A stretch of DNA of 64,000 nt from Ochotona curzoniae (Eukaryota; Chordata; Mammalia; Lagomorpha; Ochotonidae). Shown here piece by piece: positions 44,684 through 57,215 of this stretch. The stretch's first letter is position 1. The number at the start of each line of letters is the position of its first letter. Below the pieces are notes generated by a model. It was not told the DNA's origin. It worked only from the letters and a program-made list of their open reading frames with translations, and made no database searches. Where the stretch lies: positions 17,926,501 to 17,990,500 of the forward strand of contig NW_024466607.1 in assembly GCF_017591425.1 (NCBI RefSeq), given 5' to 3'. The position numbers and the translations under genes are program-made.

Positions 44684-45709
44684 AGAGAAATAGTTTTGTT
44701 GAAAAAGTTTTATAATTTTTAGAGAAAAGATGTTCTAAAAATAAAGTAAGGCTCTAGGGAGCTAACACTTTTTCAAATATGACTGACATCGTTCCCTGTA
44801 TGCTCACAGGGACCAATGTCCTCAGGGTGAACCCAGTAATAAACACGGGCTGCTGTGTGAGCTCCGCGCCAGGCAGACGATGGGCAGGAAGCTGACAGAG
44901 AAACATCCAAGAAGGACATGTTCGTTGTCCTGGATTATCACCACACTGTAGCTATGCCTGCTTTCTTTAAACACGCATAGTACCTGGAACTGAGGTTTGG
45001 GAGTTAATTACTCACTTACATCTTTGTAAGAATTAATATAAAATTAGAATGTTGCAACTGCAGAGGAAGCAGAAGCCAGCAGCAATGTTGCCCACCCTGC
45101 CCAGAGTGCTGTACCCCACAGTATCCTGGGCTCCCAGGGTACAGACTAGCCATTCAGTAATGTGGACACAAAGGGTGGTTTCTTCAACAAGCTAGTCTGA
45201 GAAAGCACCATGAGCTACTACCTGCAATGCTAACTCAATGAAAACTATTTTCCAAATTTCAAGATTCTGAACGAAGAATTCTGGAACACAATTCATTAGT
45301 GGAGTGGATGGAGCTGGTTAAAGTACGTGTCAAAAATGAGTACTGTTAAAGAAATTAGACATGGCCAGAAGTGGGAGTTCTGTCAGGCTATCTAATACAG
45401 ACCTGCGTTACAATGAGATTTGCAGAGCTTAAACCAAAGCCATTGCAAATGGTAGTAACGTCTATGTGTGCATGTGTGCCAATGATACCCTCTGCAGCCA
45501 GGCAGCTGGGCAGCCTTAAACTACACGTTCAACAGAAAGTTCCCAGTTAAATGATGACTTGTCTGGAGGACTAGCTGCAACACAGCCCTCATAAATACTA
45601 CAGAAGAAAATGTTAATGCCCCAGAAAAACACTAATTACATGAAAAGCAGGACATAAAATATTATCCAGTTTGTGGAAAAAACCATCACAAACGTCAGCC
45701 TAATGTACA

Positions 45710-45850
45710 GACAATATAGGGAAAGACTGGAAAGAAAGAGAAACTAAAATGCTAACACTGTGGGCAGTAGGATTATAGGTAGTTTTAGGTTTAAGCTTTT
45801 CTGTCTTTTTCAAATTGCTGGCATTAAAAAGGAACTTGAGGAAAATACAT
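45710..45850 (+). repeat. Ancient interspersed repeat, family unresolved
   Basis: 'ggattataggtagttttagg' and 'tctgtctttttcaaattgct' resemble an old LINE-like 3' tail also seen in complement near 9895. Confidence 0.3.
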
Positions 45851-45948
45851 GAGTAGCATATTTGAATAACAAGAGAAGTGGGAAGGAGGGCCATTTGCCA
45901 TCTCCTGGATACCCTCAGTTCAGTCTACAGAGTCAGAGAAATACTTAC

Positions 45949-46015
45949 TCAGCCATGAGTTTTGCTATGCGGTGACAGTCATTCTTGTCATAAAACCAGA
46001 TACTGTATATTGACA
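45949..46015 (-). CDS. DCP1A: mRNA-decapping enzyme 1A, exon 4
   Basis: 67 bases: two bases completing Leu102, then SIYSIWFYDKNDCHRIAKLM and Ala, then GA of Asp124. Acceptor TTTTTCAAG, donor GA|GTAAGT. This is the core of the EVH1 domain's C-terminal half. Trp108 in SIYSIWFYD is one of the aromatic residues of the EVH1 fold, and the sequence leads into its final helix. Confidence 0.97.
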
Positions 46016-46289
46016 CTTGAAAAACAAAGAAAAAAAAAGGTGAGAGAAAATGAGGATTCAACATTTGGGTATACATAATTAATATATAAATACTCTCAGC
46101 ATGAAATGTTGCAGAATTTACCACCAGACTCACAAATAAAAACTTCCCCCTCAAAACACTGTTTAACAAAATCAGGATTCAGATGAAAACTGTAAGAAAT
46201 ACTTGGTTTTAGATGTTAATACAAGATTTCACAAAACCTTAATTAAGTTAAAGACGTATCATTATATATATACTACCAAGAAAGAAAAA

Positions 46290-46530
46290 AGGGGTTTGTA
46301 CTGTGACACAGCAGGTCAGGCTCAACCTGTGATGTTGGCACTCCATATTCCAGTGTTTTGGGTCTTTGGTGCTCTGCCTCTGATGCAGCTCCCTGCAAAC
46401 GTCCTGGGAAAGCAGGGGAAGATGGCTTAAGTTCTTGGGATGCCCTAGTTGTTGCTGCCATTTGGGGTGTGAACTAGCCAATGGAAGATCTTTTCTCTCT
46501 GTCTCTCCTTCTTCCTGTAAATCTTTCAAC
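46290..46530 (+). repeat. C-repeat SINE, older
   Basis: 'gtttgtactgtgacacagca', 'cagctccctgcaaacgtcct', 'ggggtgtgaactagccaatg', 'cttcctgtaaatctttcaac'. Confidence 0.85.
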
Positions 46531-46654
46531 TATTAACGTTTTTGGTTTATTAAAGATTCGATGGCAAACCACAACTTACAAGTTCCTCTCTTAACAGAAA
46601 TCAATTTGACTGAATTTTTCTGTTGTTATTGTGGACTGAATTAAAATATTCCTG

Positions 46655-46906
46655 AGGGTTGGTAGCTTGTCGTGGTGATTTAGACACTAGTTGGGATGTC
46701 TCATTCCATATCGGAACGCCTTCGTTCAAGCTGTGGCACCACTCTCAATTTAGCTTCAGGTTAACACAGATCCTGATAATCAACAGCACTGGCTCAAGTA
46801 CTGAGTTTCTGCCATCAACATGGGAGACGTGGATTGAGCTTCCAGCTCAGGAGTTCTCAATTTCTCTCCCTTTTAAATAAAAATAAAAATAAAATAAAAT
46901 AAAAAC
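46655..46906 (+). repeat. C-repeat SINE, diverged
   Basis: 'atcaacatgggagacgtgga' and '(aaaat)n' tail at about 46877-46906; the head is poorly kept. Confidence 0.7.
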
Positions 46907-47897
46907 TTTTAAATTTTGATCTAATTTTTATCTAATTTTGGCTTCTAATGAGTGGAAATCATAGTTTTTTTCCCATTCTGTTTACCAAAGGGTTTCTCCG
47001 GCAGCGAAACCTCCAATCAACTGAAATCACCTTTAACCCTTGCGCCCCATGTCTGGCCAAGCATTCTGTAGTACATTAAGTCAGGCCCAGTTGATCTGCC
47101 TTTGAACATTCAGCCTGCTCTTAACAGTTTCCCTGTTTGGGATCCATTTTTATAGTGCCTCTTTGTTCACAGAATTTCAAAGTACTCGCAGTGCTTCAAA
47201 CAGAATAAAACCCAATGAAAAGTAAGAATTTTTACCATGTTCTACTTAATCTAACACAACAAATTACCTTAGCTTTGATATCTCTGTGGAAGGAACACAG
47301 AAGCAGCCTTGTTACAGAGAAGATAATTAGGAGGCATTATCTACTGCAGGGTCCTGCTTAGGCTCTTAGTAGTTGAGGCCTGCACCAACATGGAGTCCAT
47401 CACATCACTGCTTCAGAACGATTCCATATATGGCAATCACACGCAAGCACCTTTCTTTAAATATGCCTCTTCCAAACTTGTCCAAGGAAAACCCAACTAT
47501 CAGAGTTCAAATCCAAAAGGTTTGTTTTCTCCTAATAAACTATACAGGAAATACGTGGCCACACAATTTTATAGTAAGGAGAACAAGTTCGTGATATGTA
47601 GTACACCAGGCTCATGGAAGAACAAAGTTTTCTCCTTAGCCCAGGCGATTAAATGTTTTCTCTGGGGATTCTAAATCAAACTCTTAGGAAAGAATTCATG
47701 TTGACAATCAAAGTAAGTCTAGCACAGCTGTCAATTCATTAGAACAAACCCTCAGTCATGTCTCTTCCTCCTCCTTTGTAGAAATACGTCATTTACAAGC
47801 AAGTTGCATACCTTCTACTTTTGTGCATTATCAAATAAACTGCCAAAAAAGAGCCAAGCACTTTCAAAGGCATGTTTGCTGAAGAAATAAAGATAAG

Positions 47898-47965
47898 GGA
47901 GCCATAATGATAGCTTAATGGGTAAAGGCTGGGAGTTACACTCGTTTCTGCCAGAAGCAGACCTG
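47898..47965 (+). repeat. Possible C-repeat SINE head
   Basis: 'gagccataatgatagcttaa' and 'tgggtaaaggctgg' could be a 5' fragment; weak. Confidence 0.3.
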
Positions 47966-48985
47966 GAGAGGTTCAGACACGCATCCAAAAATCAGCTCTG
48001 CCTGCCAACATATCAGATGCTCAATGCATGCAGCTGGCAAGAGGGCCCAGGGCGCTGCCACTAAGAATGTCACTGTCACTCATGAGGAAAGGCAGACAAG
48101 TTCCCTAGATAGCCAAAACTGTGGACAACCTCGTCTCCAACTTAGAGCTGAATATTCTTCCCTCAAGAGAGAAACTCTAAGACCAGCATAAGTTGCTAGC
48201 AATTCACTTGCTGAAACATCCTGAAATAACTGTTCCTGATGATACCATGGAGGGTTTAAGCTGTTGGCAACACAGTACTATGCTGCTGCAAGAAACAACC
48301 TTGGAACTTAGTTTAATAAAAGGTTCTCTCAAAATGAACGCAGACCCATCACACGTGGCAACTGCTGACAAGTGTCCTCATTAAGTCATGCTGTGTGGAT
48401 AAGCCCCTGGAAAGTGTGACAACCCTTCTGTGAACTGTGTCTCGATGCAGGTCGGAAGGCCCTTTTCTTATGAAAATATAAAAATAAACAAAACCCCAAA
48501 ACAAAACAAAAAAACCGCTAATGACATAAATGAAGGGCATTTGGATTCCTTTAATGTTGAGAAATTTTAAAAAGCTAGAAGGCAGAGTTTTCTAGTTACC
48601 TGAAGAGCCGTATTAGAGAAATCAGCAACCTACTGTGATCTGATGCTAAACTTCTTCCACTTCCCTTGGTAAGTGGTAAGGGCCACATACAACATTCAGA
48701 GATCTTGGAGAATGTGTAAAATACCTTGAGCTCTCTAGAGATGCTGTGAAAAGTTAGAAAAACAGAGCTGGGAATCATTCTCCCACATATGCTATCGTTT
48801 TGACTCATTTATTATTTAGATCTGACCTACTTTCTGAAAGGACTGGAGGAGGCTGCAGATTTTCTAAGTAAGGGGCTGAGCAGAAACAGTTTGATGAAAA
48901 AAAATTATTAGGGAGAGCTGGTAATATACAATTTCTAGATTAGTGACAAAGATATACACCAGATACAAAAATAAACAAATGGACT

Positions 48986-49258
48986 TGGGGCCCGGTACAA
49001 GAACTCAGTGGCTAAATCCTCATCTTGCATGTGCCAGGAACCCAATATGGGCACTGGTTTGTGTCCTGGCTGCTCCACTTCCCATCCAGCTCCCTGCTTG
49101 TGGCCTGGGAAAGCAGTGGAGGACGGCCCAAAGCCTTGGGACCCTGCACCTGCAGTGTAGAACTAGAAGAAGCTCCTGAAAGTGGGCCAATGGACGGAAG
49201 ATTTTTCTCTCTGTACCTTCTTCTCTGTAAATCTGCCTTTCCGATTAAAAAAAAAATG
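48986..49258 (+). repeat. Young C-repeat SINE with 12-base duplication
   Basis: 'ggggcccggtacaagaactc' to 'ccgattaaaaaaaaaa'. A perfect aaatggacttgg duplication flanks it (about 48977-48988 and 49254-49265). An internal deletion of about 45 bases removes the 'ttcggatcggcacagc' region. Confidence 0.95.
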
Positions 49259-50012
49259 GACTTGGTTTATAACCAAGATTTGGAGTACTTAATACTTTCA
49301 AGCATATAAATACAGATTAAAGCCCACTCTGGTTGTACCAAAAAAGCAAATGATTCTGCCTTGAGATATCATTTCCTTTAAGACAGGAATATGATATCAG
49401 CATCAAAAGGTTTGGGAAGAGTGGGAAGAAGAGAGAGCCTCTGTGGTAGGGATTGCAAGGTGCAGAGCCAAAGAGCGGCTGACCTAGGAGTAGGCTGCAC
49501 ACCCACAGGGTGGTTGGTTTTGTGTTTGTTTGTTTGTTTTGTTTTAACTTACCAGAAATACTGTCTTCATAAACTCTTGTGATTTGGACACATGAAATGA
49601 GCACTGAACTTCTTTATAGAGCTTGGGAAAGTAAACTGATAGTATCACTATTGCATATCACTATTTTCTATAAAAGAATAACACGCCTCAAAATAAGTTT
49701 TGCCTTTGCTTAGGACTGACAGCCACCGGTGCCTCACATGCTCGCTGCTCCCTATTCCAGAGCTTCCAAGGTTTGTCCTATAAATTATGGGTATCCCAAA
49801 GGCTGGACACATCCCCCACAGCTCTCTGCTCGTCCTACATAAATATAACCAATTTTATATATCATAAGGGACAGATAGGCTGGGGAGATAGAGAGCATGT
49901 TCTTCAACCTCATGGAACTGAGTTCCTTTCTTCCCAGGCTTCCAAAAACCTACACTAAGGGCTTTGGGAAATAGGTTAGCTTACGGTTAAGAAAAAGGGA
50001 GCATGGAGAAAA

Positions 50013-50275
50013 GTGGGTGTTTGGCTGTGTAGTTAAGATGCTGCACCTTAAATAGTACCTGGGTTTGATACCTATCTGAGCTTCCTGCTAATGCAGACCC
50101 TGCTAGACAGTGTAGCTCAGATAACTAGCTGCCCATGCACGAGATCTGGATTGAGTTCCAGGCTTCCAACTTTGGCCTCCTTCCAGCTCCAGCTGCTGCA
50201 GGCATTTGGGAGCAAGCCAACAGATGGGGCCTGTCTCTCATCTCTGCCCTTCAAATAAATAAGTAAAATTCTGAG
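50013..50275 (+). repeat. Old C-repeat SINE
   Basis: 'gtttggctgtgtagttaaga' head, 'acgagatctggattgagttc' body, and 'gcccttcaaataaataagta' tail. Confidence 0.8.
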
Positions 50276-52967
50276 GAAGAAACTTTTTTCTCCTTTCACC
50301 AACTGCTACTCTCTCTTCATGGTTTTCTATGAATTTACTAAAGGATCGTCCAAATCACAGTTGTCAACACAAATAGCTACGAGGAACCTTAGGGTATGGT
50401 GGGATCCAGAGCTCGGGCTGACTAGTAGTACTTGTAGGAATGCCAGCGTGCCTCACAACAAAAAAGGGTAGGCAACTGCAGGCGTGTGTCTCTGTGTGTG
50501 TATAAAATATTCCATTTTTAAAATGCTGGCAGGAAATTTTTTTCTGTGTTTTCCTTTTACTAAAAAAAGAAAAGCTGAACATACCTGAAAGCGATGACTC
50601 AGTAGGCAGCACTCACCTGCCAGGCCACTCAAGGCTCCAAAGCCAAAGGCTCAGGCATAGGTTTAGTATCCCATCTACTCCACAGCGCCTTTGGTCTTCT
50701 CTGACCAATGACAATTCTGTATTTCAGTTTTTATAATCACACTGAACTTCGTCACTATGTAAGCAAGGTGGAAATCTATACACTACATGGTCAGTACACA
50801 CTGCTGTCATTTAGGCATAAGTAACTGCACTTTTCCTTCCTGAGTTCTCAAAAGGAAAAACATTAAAACACTAAATAATTAATATGATAATCATGTAAGA
50901 GAGATGGCGTCTGTATGACTCACTTTAAAAAATCTTCGTAATTAAAAAGCACTACAATAGAGAAAAATGGCTTTTTATCTGACAACTCAACATTACAAGG
51001 ATAGGGGGGCATTAGTTAATAAATCATAACAAAAAGAATCTGCTTGGAAAATTCTGCATTACTCTTGGACTCACCAAGTTCCCAACAAGGTACTTAGAAG
51101 AGGCTCTATGAGAATAGTGAGTACATGTTTTTCAAACCTCTGCCCCCCACACACGGTGTCACTGGGTCAGCCACAGGGTCTTTCGTCTCTGTCTTCATGG
51201 CATTTTCACCTTTCAGTCTCTAAGTGTGGCAATGGCAAGGCGCTCTGCTTATCTGGGTGGAGGAGGCCAGGCTATTGCAGCTGCCACAGATCCTTTCTCC
51301 TTCACTGATTACAGCAGCGCTGCTGCAGGTGGAGGAAGACTGCTGCCCTTCTCCGGGCTCAGGAAGAAGCATGGTGCTGAATCCACAGACCACAGCGAAT
51401 GAGCCATGGGTCCTTTCTCACTGTTTATGAATTCCTCCTTCAGTTTGGAGACAGAACTCACATTTTGTGACTTGACAAATTATAAGCTTATCTTACAAGG
51501 CAATTTCTTGCGCTGTGCTTTATAAAGTCTGAAGATTTGTGCCAAATGCCAACAGCCACCTACCAGCTCCACTGCTGAGCCTTGCGCTGGAACTGAGAAA
51601 GGGCAAGCCGAGACCACAAAGGCACACACTACAGCACTTCTACTCAACTTTCCACGTGGCAGCTGCATTTTCAGCACTATGGAAATGAATCTCTCTACTT
51701 TTTCTAGTGATCTTATTTTAATTAAAAATGCTCTATGCCAAGAGACTGATGCCCGATATAAAGGAAAAGTTGTGAGTGAAGCAGAAATGAAGGGGGATTT
51801 CTCCCAGGCTTCAGGAGGTAAGTTCTTAAAAATTATTTAACTAGCAATAGTATCTTAATTTTCAACTGTACTTGTTAGGTAATTGCTGCTTTTCCTTAAC
51901 AAAGTTTAAGAGCAACACACTAGACTAGCAGTTACATGGCATTAATGAAATGCTCTCTTCAGGAAACATCTGATTAGATTTACATACACAGCACTTTGAA
52001 AATGTTTCAAACACACCAAAAACTTGTTACTATTTAAAATGTCAAGATCTTACATACATACACTTTTTTTTAAACCTTTTTTGGGGGGAGCTCTTTGGAA
52101 AACTGAAAAGGCTTGTTTTTTTTTTTTCAAACTAACCAAAACTACTTTTGGGTTATAGAAAAACTTTCTAAAAATAGGAAAAATGGCACTTAGTGGGGAG
52201 ATAACATAATACCGTAAGATATTGGGTCGAGGAAACACAAGAAGCTGTCCTTGTTAAAGGTGACTACCTTCCAGTTAAAGGATGCTAGGCTAACATGCCC
52301 ATAAAGTAAAAATAACTGCTTTTCTGTTGGTTAAAACTGCCCCTGCACATTGGTTTAAGGACAGAATAAAATTAGGTCTGAGAAGACATCTAGACTAAAC
52401 ATTCCTTTAATGAAGACCTGAGTACTGTTACTGAAAATGACCACTAAAAAGCATGTAAATACTCTTGACAGTCCCTGGTAGATCAGATTTGCACTGTTAT
52501 AAGCTTAACTGATAATTCTCAAGTTGCAGACCTTAAGTCATTAATTTTCACCACCAATCCACAGGGGTTTGTTTTAAGAATAAATACATCTAGCTCTGAG
52601 CTTAATGTAGCGATACATTTCATTAGGACTCTTGGTCTTTACCAGGAAGGTACATAATATAGTGCAAGCTCTGACACAGGAAGTTTTAACATGCTTAAAT
52701 GACACAACAGAAGTGAAAGACACAAAAAGATTCAAAAGTGTACTACAGTTTCAACCTACACATAAAGCACCTGGCAAAGTGACGAATTACATATTCAATA
52801 AATATCAAAATTAAGGTGTGCACTGGAGTTAAGTGATAACACTAGTTAAAACAAAGTAAAGGCCAATACCGCAAGAGAAAAGCATTAAACGCTGGGACCA
52901 TTGCCACAGAGCTGGGTGGTACCACAAATCTGTATCCTATCTCCACCAACCAGCTTATACTGGTTGT

Positions 52968-53165
52968 CCAGGATGGGCAATCTTTTCTCTGCCAAGGACC
53001 ATTTGGGTATTGACAATAATATCGTTCATGGGCCATACAAAGTCATTAACTACCAATTTGCCTGCTACAGACTTAACTGAATTTTTGAATCCTGCCTGCG
53101 GTTGTCTTGGCCTGGCCAGATCAAATGATTCTGTGGGCCTTATACAATCTGCAGGTTCCATGTTC
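52968..53165 (+). mobile_element. hAT-type DNA transposon fossil
   Basis: 'aggatgggcaatcttttctc', 'gttcatgggccatacaaagt' and 'tgtgggccttatacaatctg' resemble non-autonomous hAT (Charlie/Arthur-like) elements, whose body repeats the 'gggccatac' theme. Terminal repeats are not clean. Confidence 0.55.
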
Positions 53166-54079
53166 ACCACTAAGGTAGACTGTCTAGCTGTGAGGAGAAA
53201 AACAAAAATCAAATAAAAACAAAACTGTTTGCTTTTACTTTTCTGTTGAGTCATATAATGAGTTTTAGATTTCTTAAAAATTGCTGAAAACTGACCTTAG
53301 TGAATATTCTTGGGATATTTTGTAATTAGGCGACATGTAAGGACAGCCATCCACAATCATGGCTCTAGGTTACCTACCACCTTCATTAGTAGAACCCTAG
53401 GCCCTGACTTTGAGACAAAGCAACTTCCAAATGAAACATTCCTTAGTGAGGTGCGGTGCTTCTAGCAGGTGTTTCTCACCTCCTGAACTGAACAATGGAT
53501 AATAAGAACGTGATTTCTTTACTACGGAGGTGTGGCCTGTGGAGACAACAGCAGACCTGTGTCTCTTCAGAGGTTTGTTGGAGAACTGCCCTCATCCCAT
53601 TATTGAACAGACTAGTACTTTCGGTGTGATGGGAGAGATGATTAAAGTATTAACCTAATTATGTTATTGTTTATGAGTTCATTCAGATCTATTTAAGTAT
53701 TAAAATTGCTCCTACCTAAGTTTTAAATTTATAAGCAAAAAATTATGCATTGTAGTTTTTTGTTCCTAAAAGATCTCTTTCATCAGCTGCAATATCCAAC
53801 TATAATATATATTTAATTTTTAATATTGCTTCCTGTGAATCTTACTCCTTTTATTATTGTTGTTGGATCAATCTCCTTACAAATGCTTCATGTTCTGTTG
53901 ATCTGCTCCATTGTTCTATCGTATCTGCTACTTTCAGCAATGAAATTATACTTTTCCTACATTATTCAGATTTCCCTTTTGCTTAATTTCTGGTGCTGGG
54001 ATGGCTTGCATGGGGTAATTTCTATAAAACTTGCAGTATGTACTTTTAAAATGTGGCTTCTCTAATTGCTGAAAGCATT

Positions 54080-54600
54080 GTTTAGATAACTTCGGTCAAG
54101 TTTGTTAACTGTATTGTTTATCCCAACTACATTAAACTGTATGCTTTACTTGTCAATTAATAAGGTAGTCTGTTAAAAATCTCCCACTATAATTGTGGAT
54201 TCTTATAACATGCAATTTGTAATCCTGGCATATGCTATGCTATATACAGTGATTCAGATTGTTTTATCTTTTTGGAACTTTATGTGCTAATCTTTTTTTT
54301 TAATACAAAACAATGTTTTCCCTTATTGTCTACTGTATGTGAACATGACTTGACTTTAGTTGACAGCCTCCTGATAGATTTCATTCTATTCTTAACTTTT
54401 AACTTCTCCAGGATCTTGAGCTTTAAACCTTGCTTGAAGATTAGAAGTGAATTTCACATACTTACCCTACCAAGACTAGTCATTTCACTACTTCATATCA
54501 TCGATGTTTACTTTTATTTCCTGTTCCGTGCTCACACACATATTCTTTCTTAAGGGTGCACTTATTCCTCCTATATTCAATTGTCTTCTTCCTGAACTAT
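54080..54600 (-). mobile_element. Probable old L1 fragment, antisense
   Basis: 'aatctcccactataattgtg' followed by 'gattcttataacatgcaatt' resembles the complement of an L1 second reading frame. It is heavily mutated. Confidence 0.45.
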
Positions 54601-54659
54601 ATTCTTTACAATTGCTATTAAATTTAAATTAATTGAAACCAAACAATCTAGCCTAATCA

Positions 54660-54790
54660 GAATGAAATACAATGGAAGCTCAGCTGTACTATGATCACTT
54701 CAAGTGCTCAAGAGCCATACATAGCTATTGGCTACTGCACTGGACAGTGCTGCCCTGGAAGAGCCTATAGCAACCATCTGCTGGAGACAT
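54660..54790 (+). mobile_element. hAT/MER-type DNA transposon fossil, copy A
   Basis: 'cacttcaagtgctcaagagc' and 'ctattggctactgcactgga' then 'cagtgctgccctgg' match a common eutherian MER element of hAT type. Confidence 0.55.
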
Positions 54791-55159
54791 CTCATTTCTG
54801 TTGAAACTTGAAAACTGTGTCCTCCAATTAATAAACTGTTGGTTAACTGCATTCTCCTCAGCACATGTTATGCCTGTCTTCCATACTAGGCAGCTGCAAC
54901 CGAGGGATGGATGCAGTCAGTCCTATTGGGGCTCGTTTGTGAACACTCAGTTTCCAGCACCTTTTGGCTGCTTCTGCCTCTCTGCCTTGAAGTTTCACGG
55001 TCATGTGTCTGCATATACAATTACTTGAACTTTTTATGCTTGGGGCCTATTCTGTCTAGTTCTGAGATTTGTCTTATGAATTCTGGGAAGCTGTCAGAAT
55101 CTCAATATTGCTTCTCTTAAAATACACATACATGCATGTATACACACACACATATGCTT

Positions 55160-55378
55160 TAGGTTGTTTATCTTAAAGGGAGAGAAACAGAAAGATTGAT
55201 ATTTATCTGCTTATTCACTCCACAAATGGCTGCAATGGCTAGAGTTGAGTAAGTCTGAAACTAGGAGCCAGGAGTTTCTTCTGGGTCTCCCATGTGGGTG
55301 CAGGGCCATCTTTTGTTGCTTTCCCAGAACAGCAACCGTGAACTGAGAGATGGAGTGGCTGGGATGGTCTTCACACAC
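55160..55378 (-). repeat. C-repeat SINE
   Basis: 'ctccacaaatggctgcaatg', 'ttcttctgggtctcccatgt' and 'tgttgctttcccagaacagc'; the T-rich start is degraded. Confidence 0.82.
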
Positions 55379-56589
55379 TTCTAGATTATCAGTTTTTGTG
55401 TTAGCTACTATTAACTGTTGAACCCAGGAAGACAGTTTATTTCAGTAATTACAATTTTACAAATAATCCTGTTATATGTTATGGCTTATTTTTCATTTAC
55501 TGTGAATTACTTCCTTGTATATTTTGTCATTTTGGACCATGAGGCTTATATGTGATACTATTGGGCAATGCGAATTAATAATGTGTCTCACCATAAAAAT
55601 TTTGCATTTGCTTCTGCCAAGTATCTTATTATTCACCAGTTGATGAGTAATTTCATATTAATTTCTCAGGCTGGGTAAGAAATTATACCATATAGATGAT
55701 ATAACTTACATCCCAAACGTGTAGGAGGGAAGGTCCATGGTTTCAGTGTTCAGGGACAATATTTTCCTTCTCAGATTGAAATTGATATGCTTGCTTGTTA
55801 TCTTGGTAGGTTGGTGGCAATTATCTTTTCTAACTACCCGACATGCAGATCATCAGGGGACCTAACTGTGTGCTGGTATGTGTATCTCTGCTCTAACTCT
55901 CCTTGTGTGGAATGTTGTCTCCTGGTCCTCCCGTGCATTATAACAAATTCTTGTATGTAAGAGTGTTCCCACCTAAAGAACCTGGTAACAGCTGACAGCC
56001 AATGTCATTTCACATGTTTCCCATTTAGCTTTCAGATCTCATTTGGGTGCTGCCCCATGGAAATGTCCCCCCACTCTGTTTTTGGCTTTGTATTTAATAT
56101 TTACTATTTTATAAAACATTTCTAACTGCTTATAGAAAGAAGAGTTTATGTCCAGATATTGCTAGACAGAGGTTGAATAATTTTCTTTGCTGGGTCTATT
56201 TCATAGAACTAGGAATTCATAGTTTCCAAGGAAAGTTTCATAATCTAGTTAGTAAAACAGGTTCCATTTACAATTAAGAACAGAAAGCCAGGAAATTAGT
56301 GCCAGTGTGACTTTATAAAGCAACATAATCATCTTTTAAAAATTTAATCATAGATAAGATGGGAGCCGTCACTAATGCTTCTTAAGGCATAAGCTACTGA
56401 ATTGCTTTTATTAAGAATCTTTTTTTAAAAAATTTGTCCTTTGAAGGAGTTATCATTACAAATACACATACATATATGTTTAACTTAATCTAACTTACGC
56501 TATGTAGCAATATTCCCTATAATGCTTGAAAACAGTTATCTGTAAAGAGAGAAACCCTGGTTCATGCCTAAGGTTAGTCAGATCAGTGG

Positions 56590-56675
56590 CTTAAGTGATT
56601 TATCCAAGGTTACAGCCAATAAAATGGCAACAACTAGAATAGAATTCCTGAATAGAAGTCCCATGCCAAAAAGAG
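56590..56675 (-). repeat. MIR fragment
   Basis: 'gtgatttatccaaggttaca' and 'tagaatagaattcctgaata' recall the MIR complement 'gtgacttgcccaaggtcaca'. Confidence 0.5.
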
Positions 56676-56914
56676 TGTTACCATGGCAAAGCCACCCCCA
56701 GGGATATATTCTGTAGCTTTCCTATCTAGAAACAGAAATTTCAAAAAAGAAATGACTAAACAGAAAGCATAAAAATATAACTCAAATTACTGTTCCATTC
56801 AGGTATAACAAAGGGTGGTTAGAACACAAGCTCACACTTGTGCACCTGTTTAATGGTAGCCACGAATACATAGGACTACATAAAAACAATGGGTCAAAGA
56901 AAACAGAAGTTCCT

Positions 56915-57020
56915 GCTTTGCACTAGCCACATTGCAGGCATGCAACAGTCACATGTGGTTGGTGGCACATGTGGACAGTGCTGGCACAGAACTTTCCAAT
57001 CACAGCAATTCTACTAGATA
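56915..57020 (+). mobile_element. hAT/MER-type DNA transposon fossil, copy B
   Basis: 'actagccacattgcaggcat', 'agtcacatgtggttggtggc' and 'ggacagtgctggcacagaac' belong to the same family as the copy at 54660. Confidence 0.55.
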
Positions 57021-57064
57021 GCAGATTAATGAAATAGGTATTTTATTGCTGTGGTAGAGTAGAA

Positions 57065-57215
57065 CATTATTGGCTCTGAAGCCTGACAGACCTAGGTTTG
57101 TATTCTGCACCTATTATTTGTTACCTTGGTTACTCTTGAGCAAGTCCCTAAACCCGTGTTTCTTGTTTCCTCAAACTATAAGTTTGGATTTAGAAATAAA
57201 GTGCTGAGAACACCA
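57065..57215 (+). repeat. MIR element
   Basis: 'ggctctgaagcctgacagac', 'ctcttgagcaagtccctaaa' and 'tgtttcctcaaactataagt' follow MIR order. Confidence 0.7.

Larger units (their letters stand above)
42418..45948 (-). other. DCP1A: DCP1A intron 4
   Basis: Donor GCTGA|GTAAGT, acceptor CTCTAG. The 3.5 kb is almost free of recognisable SINEs, unlike introns 5 and 6. It has only an (AAAAC)n tract at 44661-44683 and a possible ancient repeat near 45710-45850. Confidence 0.85.

Noticed and set aside
10292..49258. A recurring 'protein family' with peptides like CLWPGKAVKDGPKPW in many frames
   Set aside because: All members are translations of the C-repeat SINE body (tgcttgtggcctgggaaagc) in plus or minus orientation, not genes.
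53826..55120. Hydrophobic open frames suggesting a membrane protein
   Set aside because: They lie in T-rich intronic sequence with L1-like and hAT fossils; the Leu/Phe/Ile richness follows from base composition.
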